Shown one piece after another: positions 1 through 6,543 of a DNA stretch of 19,658 nt. Location: the NCBI GenBank assembly GCA_002313795.1, contig DCCL01000098.1, positions 1-19,658 of the forward strand. The letters are read 5' to 3'. The stretch is from Faecalibacterium prausnitzii (lineage in GTDB: Bacteria > Bacillota > Clostridia > Oscillospirales > Ruminococcaceae). The position numbers were made by a program, and so were the translations under genes. The first letter of the stretch is position 1; each line of letters starts with the position of its first letter. A model generated the notes under the pieces. The model saw only the letters and a list, made by a program, of their open reading frames with translations, was not told where the DNA came from and searched no databases.

Positions 1-76
1 TATGGTATTATACTTCTCGCAGCGTGCAACGACTCACGACTGCAAACCATATCGGAACCCATTGGGATAACAACGT

Positions 77-150
<74 letters not shown>

Positions 151-157
151 TTGATGT

Positions 158-235
158 GGTGCCCATAGCGTAGTCGGTTAACGCGCCAGATTGTGGATCT
201 GGAGACCGTGGGTTCGAGTCCCACTGGGCACCCCA
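158..235 (+). tRNA. tRNA-His (anticodon GTG)
   Basis: The acceptor arms GTGCCCA (159-165) and TGGGCAC (225-231) pair. G158 is the extra G-1 typical of tRNA-His and faces discriminator C232. CCA is encoded at 233-235, unlike the neighbouring tRNA-Arg. The anticodon loop TTGTGGA, between CCAGA and TCTGG, gives GTG. Phages often use tRNA 3' ends as attachment sites, but no second copy of this 3' end was seen at the far side of the phage cassette. Confidence 0.97.
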
Positions 236-237
236 CT

Positions 238-274
238 AAAAAGACCCGCGAGCATATGCTTGCGGGTCTTTTTC
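238..274 (+). terminator. Rho-independent terminator of the tRNA-Arg/tRNA-His unit
   Basis: AAAAAGACCCGC (238-249) pairs with GCGGGTCTTTTT (262-273). Inner pairs extend the helix to about 16 bp around an ATAT loop (254-257). The plus-strand 3' side ends in a T run. It starts 3 nt after the encoded CCA of tRNA-His. Confidence 0.93.
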
Positions 275-293
275 TTTGCCCAGTGAAACTCAA

Positions 294-317
294 ACCGGGA
301 GCCTTGACGCTCCCGGT
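294..317. other. GC-rich hairpin in intergenic region
   Basis: ACCGGGAGC (294-302) pairs perfectly with GCTCCCGGT (309-317) around a 6-nt loop. Neither side has a T run, so it is not a standard terminator. It lies between the tRNA terminator and the structured repeat and has no assigned role. Confidence 0.6.
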
Positions 318-330
318 CTGCTGCCCTCCG

Positions 331-416
331 CCACCGGAGGCCGGGCGGCTCAATCGCAAACTCGTTTGCGATAGCTGGCAGGGAACTGCCGGACTGCCCT
401 GCCGATAAGATGCAGC
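331..416 (+). repeat. Structured dispersed repeat, copy 1
   Basis: This stretch matches 18968-19073 closely, apart from an 18-nt insertion in the other copy and a few substitutions. It folds as an outer helix, GGCCGGGCGG (339-348) with CTGCCCTGCC (394-403), enclosing two hairpins. One is ATCGCAAA/TTTGCGAT with a CTCG loop (353-372). The other is CTGGCAG/CTGCCGG with a GNRA-like GGAA loop (375-392). Both copies point in the plus direction. Here it lies in the gene-free stretch after the tRNA terminator. No named RNA family is claimed. Confidence 0.8.
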
Positions 417-547
417 CCATGCCTCCTGCCCCGGTATTCCCCGGCAGTCCAAAAAACAGCTGTTCAGCTGCAAAAGGATCACTAAGCATAACGCATAAAT
501 CGTTTTCCTTTCTCTGTATCTCATCCTATAAAATCATATAAAAATCA

Positions 548-596
548 GGCCGCAGCCCGGGACATCTCCCTGTCCCATGGCTGCGGTCTTTTTTGC
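548..596. terminator. Bidirectional terminator between tRNA unit and phage cassette
   Basis: CCGCAGCC (551-558) pairs with GGCTGCGG (580-587), and an inner helix GGGACA/TGTCCC encloses the loop TCTCCC. The plus side is followed by a T run (590-595). Read on the minus strand the hairpin is followed by TGATTTTTATATG. It lies about 100 nt beyond the stop of the last phage gene, so it most likely ends the phage transcript and can also block read-through from the left. The rest of 236-695 holds no gene I can support. Confidence 0.82.
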
Positions 597-695
597 TTTA
601 TCGCAGCGTTCACAGTAGTGCCGTACAAAGCGGCATCTTTGCGACGTGCAGTCTGCGGATGCTGTCTATACTTCTAAAATGCGGACTTCTATCTT

Positions 696-2039
696 TCATC
701 GGCCCATCTGCTGAAAGATTTTCTTGATTTCCTCGCTGGAATAGCCCTCTTTCAACAGTTCATTCCGGATGGCGCTGTCGCTCCGCCCCAGACTGCGCAG
801 CCGCGCTGCGCTGTAGGGCACGAGGATCGAATTTCCTGCAGCACCTGCTCCCAGACTGCCGCTTCCCTCCGAGAGTCCTTTGCCGCCGGAGCTGCCCGTG
901 CTTTTCGCCGCCTTGTTGGCTGCGGCCTGCTGCGCACTCTGCTCTGCTTTGGACTGCTTCAGGGCCCACTCGCCCTTGGCGATGTTCAGCTTCTGGGTGG
1001 TCACATTGTTGTCGAACTCCTGCTGGCGCATGGCATCCTGATACTGCCGCTCCGCCAGTTCGTTCTTGTACTGCTGCTGGGCCAGACTGTCCTGACGCTG
1101 GTTCTCCTGCATCTGCTGACTCCATGCAGTGTCTGCCCGCTCTGCCTCGTAGGCCCGGTCTTTCGCATACATATTGTAACCGGTGTTGGCCAGACTTCCT
1201 GCCAGTGTGCCAAGGCCGGTGGTGCCGGTGATAGCCAGCTGCACCGCGTCTCCGATAACGCCCAAAACCGTCATCACATTGTTGAACGCCTGCTGACGCT
1301 GGGCAATAGCCTGCTGCTCCTGCGCCGAGTAATAGCCGTGCAGGGTGTCCAGTCTGCTCAGATAGTTCTGGTACTGCCCGTAGTCCTGCTGATAGGCTGC
1401 GTTGTAGGCATTGCCTTTCCGGTCGAGCTGGTTGTAGTAATCTGCCAGCTCTGCGCTGTACTGTTCCCGCTCGCTCTGTTCCCGGGTGCCCAGCTGTTCC
1501 AGCTGTTTCACCATCTCATCGCCCTCGCTGCTGTAGGTGTCCAGTGCCAGCCGGTAAAGGGACGGCAGCGCATCGTTCAGGGCACCGATCTGCTGCTGGT
1601 AAGCCTGCTGTGCCACGCTGGCCGCATAGCTGGAGCCATAACCGCCGGTGAGTGCCGCAGCCTGCGCGGCGGCATCTGCGCTGGCGTTCCGGGCATTCTG
1701 GGTGTACTGCTGGGCATACTGGCGGTAAAGCGGGTCATTCGCATAGCTGTATCGGAAACTGTCCCGCCCGGTCAGCTGGCTGATCAGTTCATCAATGCGG
1801 CCCTGATAGCTGCTCTGGTATTTTTCCGGGCGGTTGTTCTCCCAGTTTTTCAGGTCAGCCGCCGCGTCCACTACATTTTGGGAGGGCCGGTATTCTGCCC
1901 CGGCCAGTGCGTTTTCCACATCCACGCGGCTGTTCAGCCCGGCTGTGGTATACGACTGCGCTGCCGGACGGTTCTCCTGCACCGCCTGCCCGTTGAGCTG
2001 GGCCAGCAGCTGTTCCTCCTTCTTTTTCTCTGTGCTCAT
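696..2039 (-). CDS. Q/A-rich putative internal virion / DNA ejection protein
   Basis: This 447-aa protein is the last gene of the phage cassette. It is strongly helical and rich in Gln, Ala and Tyr. Residues 126-139 hold the motif QAAALTGGYGSSYA within a Q/A/Y-rich segment (about 100-170). Long coiled-coil-like segments follow, with one hydrophobic Gly/Leu segment at about 253-285 (VMTVLGVIGDAVQLAITG and beyond) that could enter a membrane. The C-terminus carries a Gly/Ser linker and a short helical end. This build and its place after the nozzle-like gene suggest an ejection protein released with DNA, like P22 gp7/gp16/gp20 or the T7 core proteins. That role is inferred from composition and order; I see no catalytic motif. 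The start ATG has AAAGGAG five bases upstream. A tape-measure role is less likely because no long-tail genes are present. Confidence 0.7.
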   Translation of the reverse strand: MSTEKKKEEQLLAQLNGQAVQENRPAAQSYTTAGLNSRVDVENALAGAEYRPSQNVVDAAADLKNWENNRPEKYQSSYQGRIDELISQLTGRDSFRYSYANDPLYRQYAQQYTQNARNASADAAAQAAALTGGYGSSYAASVAQQAYQQQIGALNDALPSLYRLALDTYSSEGDEMVKQLEQLGTREQSEREQYSAELADYYNQLDRKGNAYNAAYQQDYGQYQNYLSRLDTLHGYYSAQEQQAIAQRQQAFNNVMTVLGVIGDAVQLAITGTTGLGTLAGSLANTGYNMYAKDRAYEAERADTAWSQQMQENQRQDSLAQQQYKNELAERQYQDAMRQQEFDNNVTTQKLNIAKGEWALKQSKAEQSAQQAAANKAAKSTGSSGGKGLSEGSGSLGAGAAGNSILVPYSAARLRSLGRSDSAIRNELLKEGYSSEEIKKIFQQMGR

Positions 2040-2054
2040 ACTTTCTCCTTTCCG

Positions 2055-2243
2055 TTACCGGGTGCCGTTCAGTCGGCTGCGCAGCGACTCCGACAGATTT
2101 TCCGTGTCCAGATTGCAGAGCACATATTGCAGCTGCTCCTGCATCTGGTACAGATAGTTCCGTATCGCCCGTGCATCCTCCGGGTCCATGTTCTCGCTCA
2201 GATGCGGCAGGCCGATCTTTGAAAGTCCCGTAATGCTTGCCAT
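2055..2243 (-). CDS. Small phage protein of unknown function (62 aa)
   Basis: The protein is mostly helical, with a central segment (about residues 26-52) containing RNYLYQMQEQLQYVLCNLD. It has no membrane segment or signal peptide. The start ATG follows the stop of the nozzle-like gene by one base, and GGAGGTGG lies inside that gene's end, so translation is probably coupled. The next gene starts 15 nt after its stop. A small helical protein between a nozzle-like and an ejection-like protein could be a chaperone or minor tail part, but nothing in the sequence decides this. Confidence 0.75.
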   Translation of the reverse strand: MASITGLSKIGLPHLSENMDPEDARAIRNYLYQMQEQLQYVLCNLDTENLSESLRSRLNGTR

Positions 2244-2244
2244 C

Positions 2245-4128
2245 TCATTCCACCTCCTGTGTCAGGACTCCGCCCTTTGCCGAGGCCGTGGTGCGGGTCA
2301 GGCTGCGGAGGGTGATCTGTCCTTTTCCCTTCAGGCGCAGCCGCAGACTCCCGCAGCGCCGGGGCACAAAGGGAATATCCAGCCTCTGCCTGCCCTCGGC
2401 AGTCCGCTGTGCCAGCAGCTCCCACTCTCCGCCGTCATAACTCACATCCACCTCGACTCTGCTTCGCGTCTCTGTTTCCAGCCGGAGAGTCAACCGGGAA
2501 AGATACAGTTCTTCCGGGCTGTCCTGCCCGATCTCGCCGCTGGTCAGCTCAAACCGTACTCCATCCTCAATGCCCTCTGCCTGCTGCCAGCCCTCTTCCC
2601 GTTCGGCATCCGCAGCCCAGAGTGCTTTGCCATCCCAGAGGTAGAGCTGCCCGCCGCTTCCGGCCATCTCGTAGGAGCAGACGTCCTCTTCCTGCCACAG
2701 TCCCCGCTCCGTGTCGTAAACCAGCAGCCGCACGGTCTGTGCCTCTCCGCTGCCTCGCACCAGATGCAGATAATACCGTCCGTCCAGCGTGCCGCCTGCG
2801 GCATATTTTACATTGGTCAGCCGGGCCGTATCCAGCGCCGCCGACACCTTGGACGGGATGCTTCCGTCCCACTCCATCACCCCATCGGGCGAGAGATAAT
2901 AGAGCGTCTCATTGATGACACAGAGACTCCGGGCTGCTCCTTTTGCCACGCCCCGGCAGCGCAGACTGCTGAGCTGAAAATCCGAGGGCTTGGAGCCATA
3001 GAGCTTGTGGAGGGTGTTTTCCTTGAAAAAGAGCGCATACCCCATGCAGGTGGCCGCCCCGGTGAAGGCACCATCGCTGCCCACCGTGACAGCATAACTG
3101 TCTGCTGCGATGCCGCGATAGGAGAACCAGTTGGTGGGGTCGCCCAGCTTGCAGGCATAGATGACGTTTTCCCGGCTGGAACAGCCCCACACCCGGTTGT
3201 CGCACTCGGTCAGGTGATCCATATCCGGCACCCGGCGTTCCAGTTCCACCGTTTTCGGCGAGACCAGTTCCCGGGTCACAGAGCCGTCGATGCTCACCCA
3301 CCGCACTGCGGCACCGGTGCGGTACAGCCGCCCATAGAACCACTCCCCGCCCGGGTCAGCTTTCACCCGGATGGCGTCCTCCTTCACATCGTAAACGATG
3401 CGGTCGCCGTCCAGTTCTTCCCACTGTCCGGCCTGCCGGGCCCCCGAGCTGCTGAGGGTCACAGTGTCCTCTGCCGCAAAGTCCATTCCGATGCCCTTTG
3501 CTGCGATACGGCAGTAGTCCAGCGCCACCGCCGACCAGTTGCCGGACGACTCACTGTAGATCTCCAGCGTGCTCTCGCTGCTCCACGGCTTTTCCGGGTC
3601 TTCCACCTTCAGAAAGAGCTGTCCATCCGTCGGCCGGTCCGGCTCACTGGGGCCGCAGCCACTCACCTCGTAGACTCTTCCCTCCGCATCGCAGGGCGCA
3701 AACTCCACACTGGCATTCTTTCCCGACCACGCCGCGCCCAGTGCGCTCACCTCCCTGCTGGCCGTATCAAAGGCCACCTTGTCCGGGAAGATCAGAATTT
3801 TCGTTCCGATGCCCACCAGAGTCTTGCGGCTGTCTTCCACCGCATCCGTCAGGGTCAGTTCCATCTCATCGCCGTCATCCGGGACATAAACGAGGTCTCT
3901 GCCGCAGACCAGCAGCAGCCCGTTGAGATGATACATTCCATTCAGATCTTCCAGCTCCCGCAGCTTCCGGCGGGGTCTTCGGGTGCTCAGGGCCGGGAAG
4001 TTCCGGGCCGAAAAGTTGATGCCTGCGGTGTATTCCGCTTCGGTGCATCCATAGGTCTCATTCAGCCCGCCGAACACCCGGAGCATATTCCGGGTATTCT
4101 TCAGGCCGTTCCGGTTTGCAAGGCTCAT
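2245..4128 (-). CDS. Beta-propeller tail nozzle / DNA-stabilisation-like protein
   Basis: This 627-aa protein is predicted to be mainly beta. It has repeated blocks of the kind 'hydrophobic strand, turn, Trp/Tyr-containing strand': GKALWAADAERE, LYYLSPDGVMEW, YALFFKENTLHKLYG. The N-terminus contains RVFGGLNETYG and a Gly/Asn-rich start. Position after the adaptor-like gene, size and propeller-like repeats fit the nozzle or plug of short-tailed phages (the P22 gp10 / T7 gp12 class), which closes the portal channel and connects to the tail tip. The C-terminal 110 residues look like a separate beta-sandwich. GGAGG precedes the ATG, and the upstream stop is 12 nt away. The fold and role are inferred; there is no catalytic signature. 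Confidence 0.65.
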   Translation of the reverse strand: MSLANRNGLKNTRNMLRVFGGLNETYGCTEAEYTAGINFSARNFPALSTRRPRRKLRELEDLNGMYHLNGLLLVCGRDLVYVPDDGDEMELTLTDAVEDSRKTLVGIGTKILIFPDKVAFDTASREVSALGAAWSGKNASVEFAPCDAEGRVYEVSGCGPSEPDRPTDGQLFLKVEDPEKPWSSESTLEIYSESSGNWSAVALDYCRIAAKGIGMDFAAEDTVTLSSSGARQAGQWEELDGDRIVYDVKEDAIRVKADPGGEWFYGRLYRTGAAVRWVSIDGSVTRELVSPKTVELERRVPDMDHLTECDNRVWGCSSRENVIYACKLGDPTNWFSYRGIAADSYAVTVGSDGAFTGAATCMGYALFFKENTLHKLYGSKPSDFQLSSLRCRGVAKGAARSLCVINETLYYLSPDGVMEWDGSIPSKVSAALDTARLTNVKYAAGGTLDGRYYLHLVRGSGEAQTVRLLVYDTERGLWQEEDVCSYEMAGSGGQLYLWDGKALWAADAEREEGWQQAEGIEDGVRFELTSGEIGQDSPEELYLSRLTLRLETETRSRVEVDVSYDGGEWELLAQRTAEGRQRLDIPFVPRRCGSLRLRLKGKGQITLRSLTRTTASAKGGVLTQEVE

Positions 4129-4140
4129 CTTCTTTCCTCC

Positions 4141-4524
4141 TCACCAGCGCCACCGGCATCCCCGGGCGGGGCGGTTCTGCTGCCGCAGCCAGGACGCCAT
4201 CTCGGCCAGAATACTGTTGTACTGCGCCTGTTCGCCTGCATACCGGTCGGTCTCACCCAGTGCCGCATCGATCGCGGCGCAGAGATAATGCGGGTACAGG
4301 GCATCAAAGGGCGGCGGCACCAGCAGAACATCCTCGTCCCGCAGACCGTCCTCCCACGCGGCATCTGCCCCCACTCCCTCCCGGCTGTCGGCTCCGCTGG
4401 GCCGGAAGAATTTTTCCCGCAGCATCCCGTCTGCCTCGCAGAGCCAGCGCTGCCGGGTGATGGCTGGGATACGGCAGCCCGGACGCAGTTCCTCGGCCCG
4501 CTCCATCGCCTCTCCTACCGTCAT
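4141..4524 (-). CDS. Putative head-tail adaptor/connector protein
   Basis: This 127-aa protein starts MTVGEAMERAEELRPG and continues with a helical stretch, ITRQRWLCEADGMLREKFF. A second helical part, PPPFDALYPHYLCAAIDAALGETDRY, lies at about residues 70-95. Small helical proteins of this build between the capsid and tail nozzle genes are usually head-completion adaptors that bind the portal ring. The C-terminus (RPARGCRWRW) is basic and aromatic. The start has AAAGGAGG five bases upstream. The adaptor role rests on gene order and general build, not on a decisive motif. Confidence 0.6.
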   Translation of the reverse strand: MTVGEAMERAEELRPGCRIPAITRQRWLCEADGMLREKFFRPSGADSREGVGADAAWEDGLRDEDVLLVPPPFDALYPHYLCAAIDAALGETDRYAGEQAQYNSILAEMASWLRQQNRPARGCRWRW

Positions 4525-4593
4525 AAAAGCCTCCTTTCTCTTTTCAAAAAAGCCCGGCAGGCCTCCACCCCGCCGGACCGCTCTCTTTACTGC

Positions 4594-4809
4594 TTACTGC
4601 GCCGCAGTCTCTGCCGCAGCGATGCGTGCCGCAGTCTTCTCATCCTGCTGCTGGCTGTGCTCCAGCACCTCTGCCACCTCGGGCGGCACTTCCACCTCCA
4701 CGCCCCGGCGGATCTTATAATTCACGCCGTTGACGCTGACGAACAGATCGCCCTTATAGCGGCTGTTGTCCTTGAACAGGCGGATACGGATGTTCTTCTT
4801 TTCTTCCAT
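4594..4809 (-). CDS. Small phage protein of unknown function (71 aa)
   Basis: The N-terminal 50 residues look like a small beta domain: RIRLFKDN, then DLFVSVNGVNYKI, then RRGVEVEVPPEVAEVL. The last 20 residues are a charged, Ala-rich helix. It lies directly after the major capsid gene (48 nt gap), where many phages keep a capsid decoration, head-completion or linker protein. The ATG follows AAAGGAG at good spacing. No family is recognised with certainty, and the decoration role is only a positional guess. Confidence 0.7.
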   Translation of the reverse strand: MEEKKNIRIRLFKDNSRYKGDLFVSVNGVNYKIRRGVEVEVPPEVAEVLEHSQQQDEKTAARIAAAETAAQ

Positions 4810-4856
4810 GGCTTCTCCTTTCTATTTTTGTCCAGCTCAAAGCTGCCTGAGCGGGC

Positions 4857-5876
4857 TCAATTTGCCGCTGCAGTACCGGAATAGCTGGATACACTCTCGA
4901 TGCGCACCATGTACTGTTTCACCAGACGCTCTGCCGCGCGCATTCCCTTCCAGCCCACGGAGGCGCGCTGGTTCAGCGGGTCATCGCCGTAGCCCAGCTG
5001 TTTGACGATGTGCTCCAGACCGCCGCCTTCCAGCTCGGTGACGCCGTAAGCGTGAGCGCCCAGCACCAGAGTGCCGAATACAGCCAGACCCTCCGGGCAG
5101 GTGGAATCCTTCCAGATCTTCGCCTCACTGGTCTCGATGAAGCGGATATTGCCCAGTTTGCCGATCTCGCCGCGGTACATGGTCTCGGGGTCTGCGTACT
5201 TGTGGGCCTCGATGAACTCCTTGCAGGTCTTGAGGTCGTAGGCAGCATAGGGGTGGATGATGGCAATGTAACTGTCGCCGATGGGGTCCGCGTTCATCGC
5301 GCCCAGCTGCGCCGCGGCCCGGAAGAACAGCTTCGGGGTCAGGGTACAGCTCTTGTCCAGCGCCTTGCGGCTGGTGACAGCGGTCTCTGCGCCGTCTGCA
5401 CCCAGCTTGGGCGCGTAGATGACGTTGGTGCTGCCGGCCAGCACATCGCGGGTGATGCTGTCCATAGTGCGGCCCGCCTGACTTGCAAGAATGCGGGTGG
5501 CCTGCACCACGTTGTTGTCGATGGCAGTCATCTGCAGCACATCGGTCAGCGGGGTCCAGCCACCGTACTGGTGCAGGTCACTGGTGATGGTGGTCACATT
5601 CAGGGTCTGACCGTTAGGAGTCACGCCCTCGGTCAGCGGAGTGGACGCCTTGGGCAGGCTGTCGTACTTGCGGAACTCGATGGTCTTGCCGCCGTTCTGG
5701 GGCACGGGATAGTAATCCGCAAACTGGTCGTGCACCAGACGGGGCTCTGCCTGGTCGATGAGGCGCTTCTCGTAGAAGGTCTTCATCTCCTTGGTCATGG
5801 TGCCGGTGGTGTTCTGCAGATTCGCAGATACATCGGCAAAAAGCTGGAGATCCATCTTCACATTGTAGTTTTTCAT
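4857..5876 (-). CDS. Major capsid protein, N4-gp56 family-like
   Basis: This 339-aa protein has the build of HK97-fold major capsid proteins of the N4-gp56 type. After a short N-terminal arm come QFADYYPVPQNGGKTIEFRKYD, the P-loop-like core region TPLTEGVTPNGQ and SDLHQYGGWTPLTDVL, and later a typical A-domain segment, YIAIIHPYAAYDLKT. Residues 9-14 are DLQLFA, matching the Prp cleavage motif known from ribosomal protein L27 and from phage 80alpha. Cutting after Phe13 would remove 13 residues. AGGA lies eight bases before the ATG. A hairpin (5916-5940) separates it from the scaffold gene. The family name is from recall of conserved segments; the capsid role is strongly supported by gene order. 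Confidence 0.88.
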   Translation of the reverse strand: MKNYNVKMDLQLFADVSANLQNTTGTMTKEMKTFYEKRLIDQAEPRLVHDQFADYYPVPQNGGKTIEFRKYDSLPKASTPLTEGVTPNGQTLNVTTITSDLHQYGGWTPLTDVLQMTAIDNNVVQATRILASQAGRTMDSITRDVLAGSTNVIYAPKLGADGAETAVTSRKALDKSCTLTPKLFFRAAAQLGAMNADPIGDSYIAIIHPYAAYDLKTCKEFIEAHKYADPETMYRGEIGKLGNIRFIETSEAKIWKDSTCPEGLAVFGTLVLGAHAYGVTELEGGGLEHIVKQLGYGDDPLNQRASVGWKGMRAAERLVKQYMVRIESVSSYSGTAAAN

Positions 5877-5915
5877 GTCGTTCGTCCTTTCTGTATTTTG
5901 TTCTGGGTCATTTTT

Positions 5916-5940
5916 CGGCTTTTCCGTGCGGAAAAAGCCG
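5916..5940 (-). promoter_or_regulatory. Intercistronic hairpin between scaffold and capsid genes
   Basis: On the plus strand CGGCTTTTCCG (5916-5926) pairs with CGGAAAAAGCCG (5929-5940) with one bulge. It begins right next to the scaffold stop codon. The minus-strand sequence after it is A-rich, not T-rich, so it is not an intrinsic terminator. It could stabilise or mark a processing point at the 5' end of the capsid message, which must be made in excess over scaffold and protease. Role inferred. Confidence 0.55.
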
Positions 5941-6543
5941 TTACAACACGATCTCGGCCCCGTGCATGGCCCGGCGTTCCAGCGCCTCCCGCTGTGCGCG
6001 GGTCATGCCTGCCACATCAGCCCGGGTGATGGCCGCGCCGCCGGGGCTGATGCCGTTTTCTGCCGGGCGGTTCGCCCGCTGACGGATGCGTTCCACCACG
6101 CCCTGCTCCACGGTCTGGGCAGTCTGACACAGGACCTCGTTATAGTGGGCCAGACGGTAGGCATCCCCCATTCGCATGCCGGGCAGTTCCATCAGGCGGC
6201 GCATCTCCGGGTCAGCCAGTTCCCGCTTCAGGGAGAAGTCCGGCACCTCCCGGCGCATCATCGCCTCTTCTGCAGCCCACTGCGCGTGGAGTGCGCGGAT
6301 GGTGTTCACCCCTGCATCCGGCATCGGCGGCAGCGGTACCGGGCGCTCTTCCCGGGCAGGCGGCGCAGTCGGTTCTTTTTCATCGGGCGCTTCCGGTTCG
6401 GTCTTATCCTGCACAGCCGGGGCAGGCTGTGCCTCTTCTGCCTTCATGGTGCCGGATGCAATGGCCTGCTGTGCCTGAGCATGGCTCAGTGCAGGGGCCG
6501 GAGCGCCTTCACCGCCTTCTGCAAACATCTGCAGATCTACCAT
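5941..6543 (-). CDS. Nested in-frame scaffold protein (internal start)
   Basis: An internal ATG (Met116 of the fusion) begins MVDLQMFAEGGEG and shares the frame and stop of the long form, giving 200 aa without the protease. AGAGGAG lies eight bases upstream, as good as any start in the cassette. The product has an acidic, Pro-rich first part (about 25-75) and a helical second part containing MRRLMELPGMRMGDAYRL and AQREALERRA, fitting a scaffold that is shed from the procapsid. Lambda Nu3 within C is the known parallel of a scaffold nested in a protease gene. Whether this start is used is not proven. Confidence 0.65.
   Translation of the reverse strand: MVDLQMFAEGGEGAPAPALSHAQAQQAIASGTMKAEEAQPAPAVQDKTEPEAPDEKEPTAPPAREERPVPLPPMPDAGVNTIRALHAQWAAEEAMMRREVPDFSLKRELADPEMRRLMELPGMRMGDAYRLAHYNEVLCQTAQTVEQGVVERIRQRANRPAENGISPGGAAITRADVAGMTRAQREALERRAMHGAEIVL

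Noticed and set aside
158..235. tRNA-His 3' end as attachment site of the phage cassette
   Set aside because: No direct repeat of the tRNA 3' end was found between 10411 and 10640 and no integrase is present, so this cannot be supported here.
178..489. 103-aa minus-strand reading frame
   Set aside because: It runs antisense through tRNA-His, its terminator and the structured repeat, and its sequence is explained by these. It has no good ribosome site and is a typical false gene prediction.
2188..4884. 898-aa plus-strand reading frame opposite the nozzle and adaptor genes
   Set aside because: It is a shadow of GC-rich coding sequence on the other strand: low-complexity Pro/Arg/His-rich protein, no ribosome site, and it crosses several real gene borders.
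5853..5876. Second Met (Met8) of the capsid protein as the true start
   Set aside because: The first ATG has the clear AGGA site at good spacing; no comparable site precedes Met8.
5916..5940. Hairpin as terminator of the scaffold message
   Set aside because: On the transcribed minus strand the hairpin is followed by an A-rich, not T-rich, stretch.
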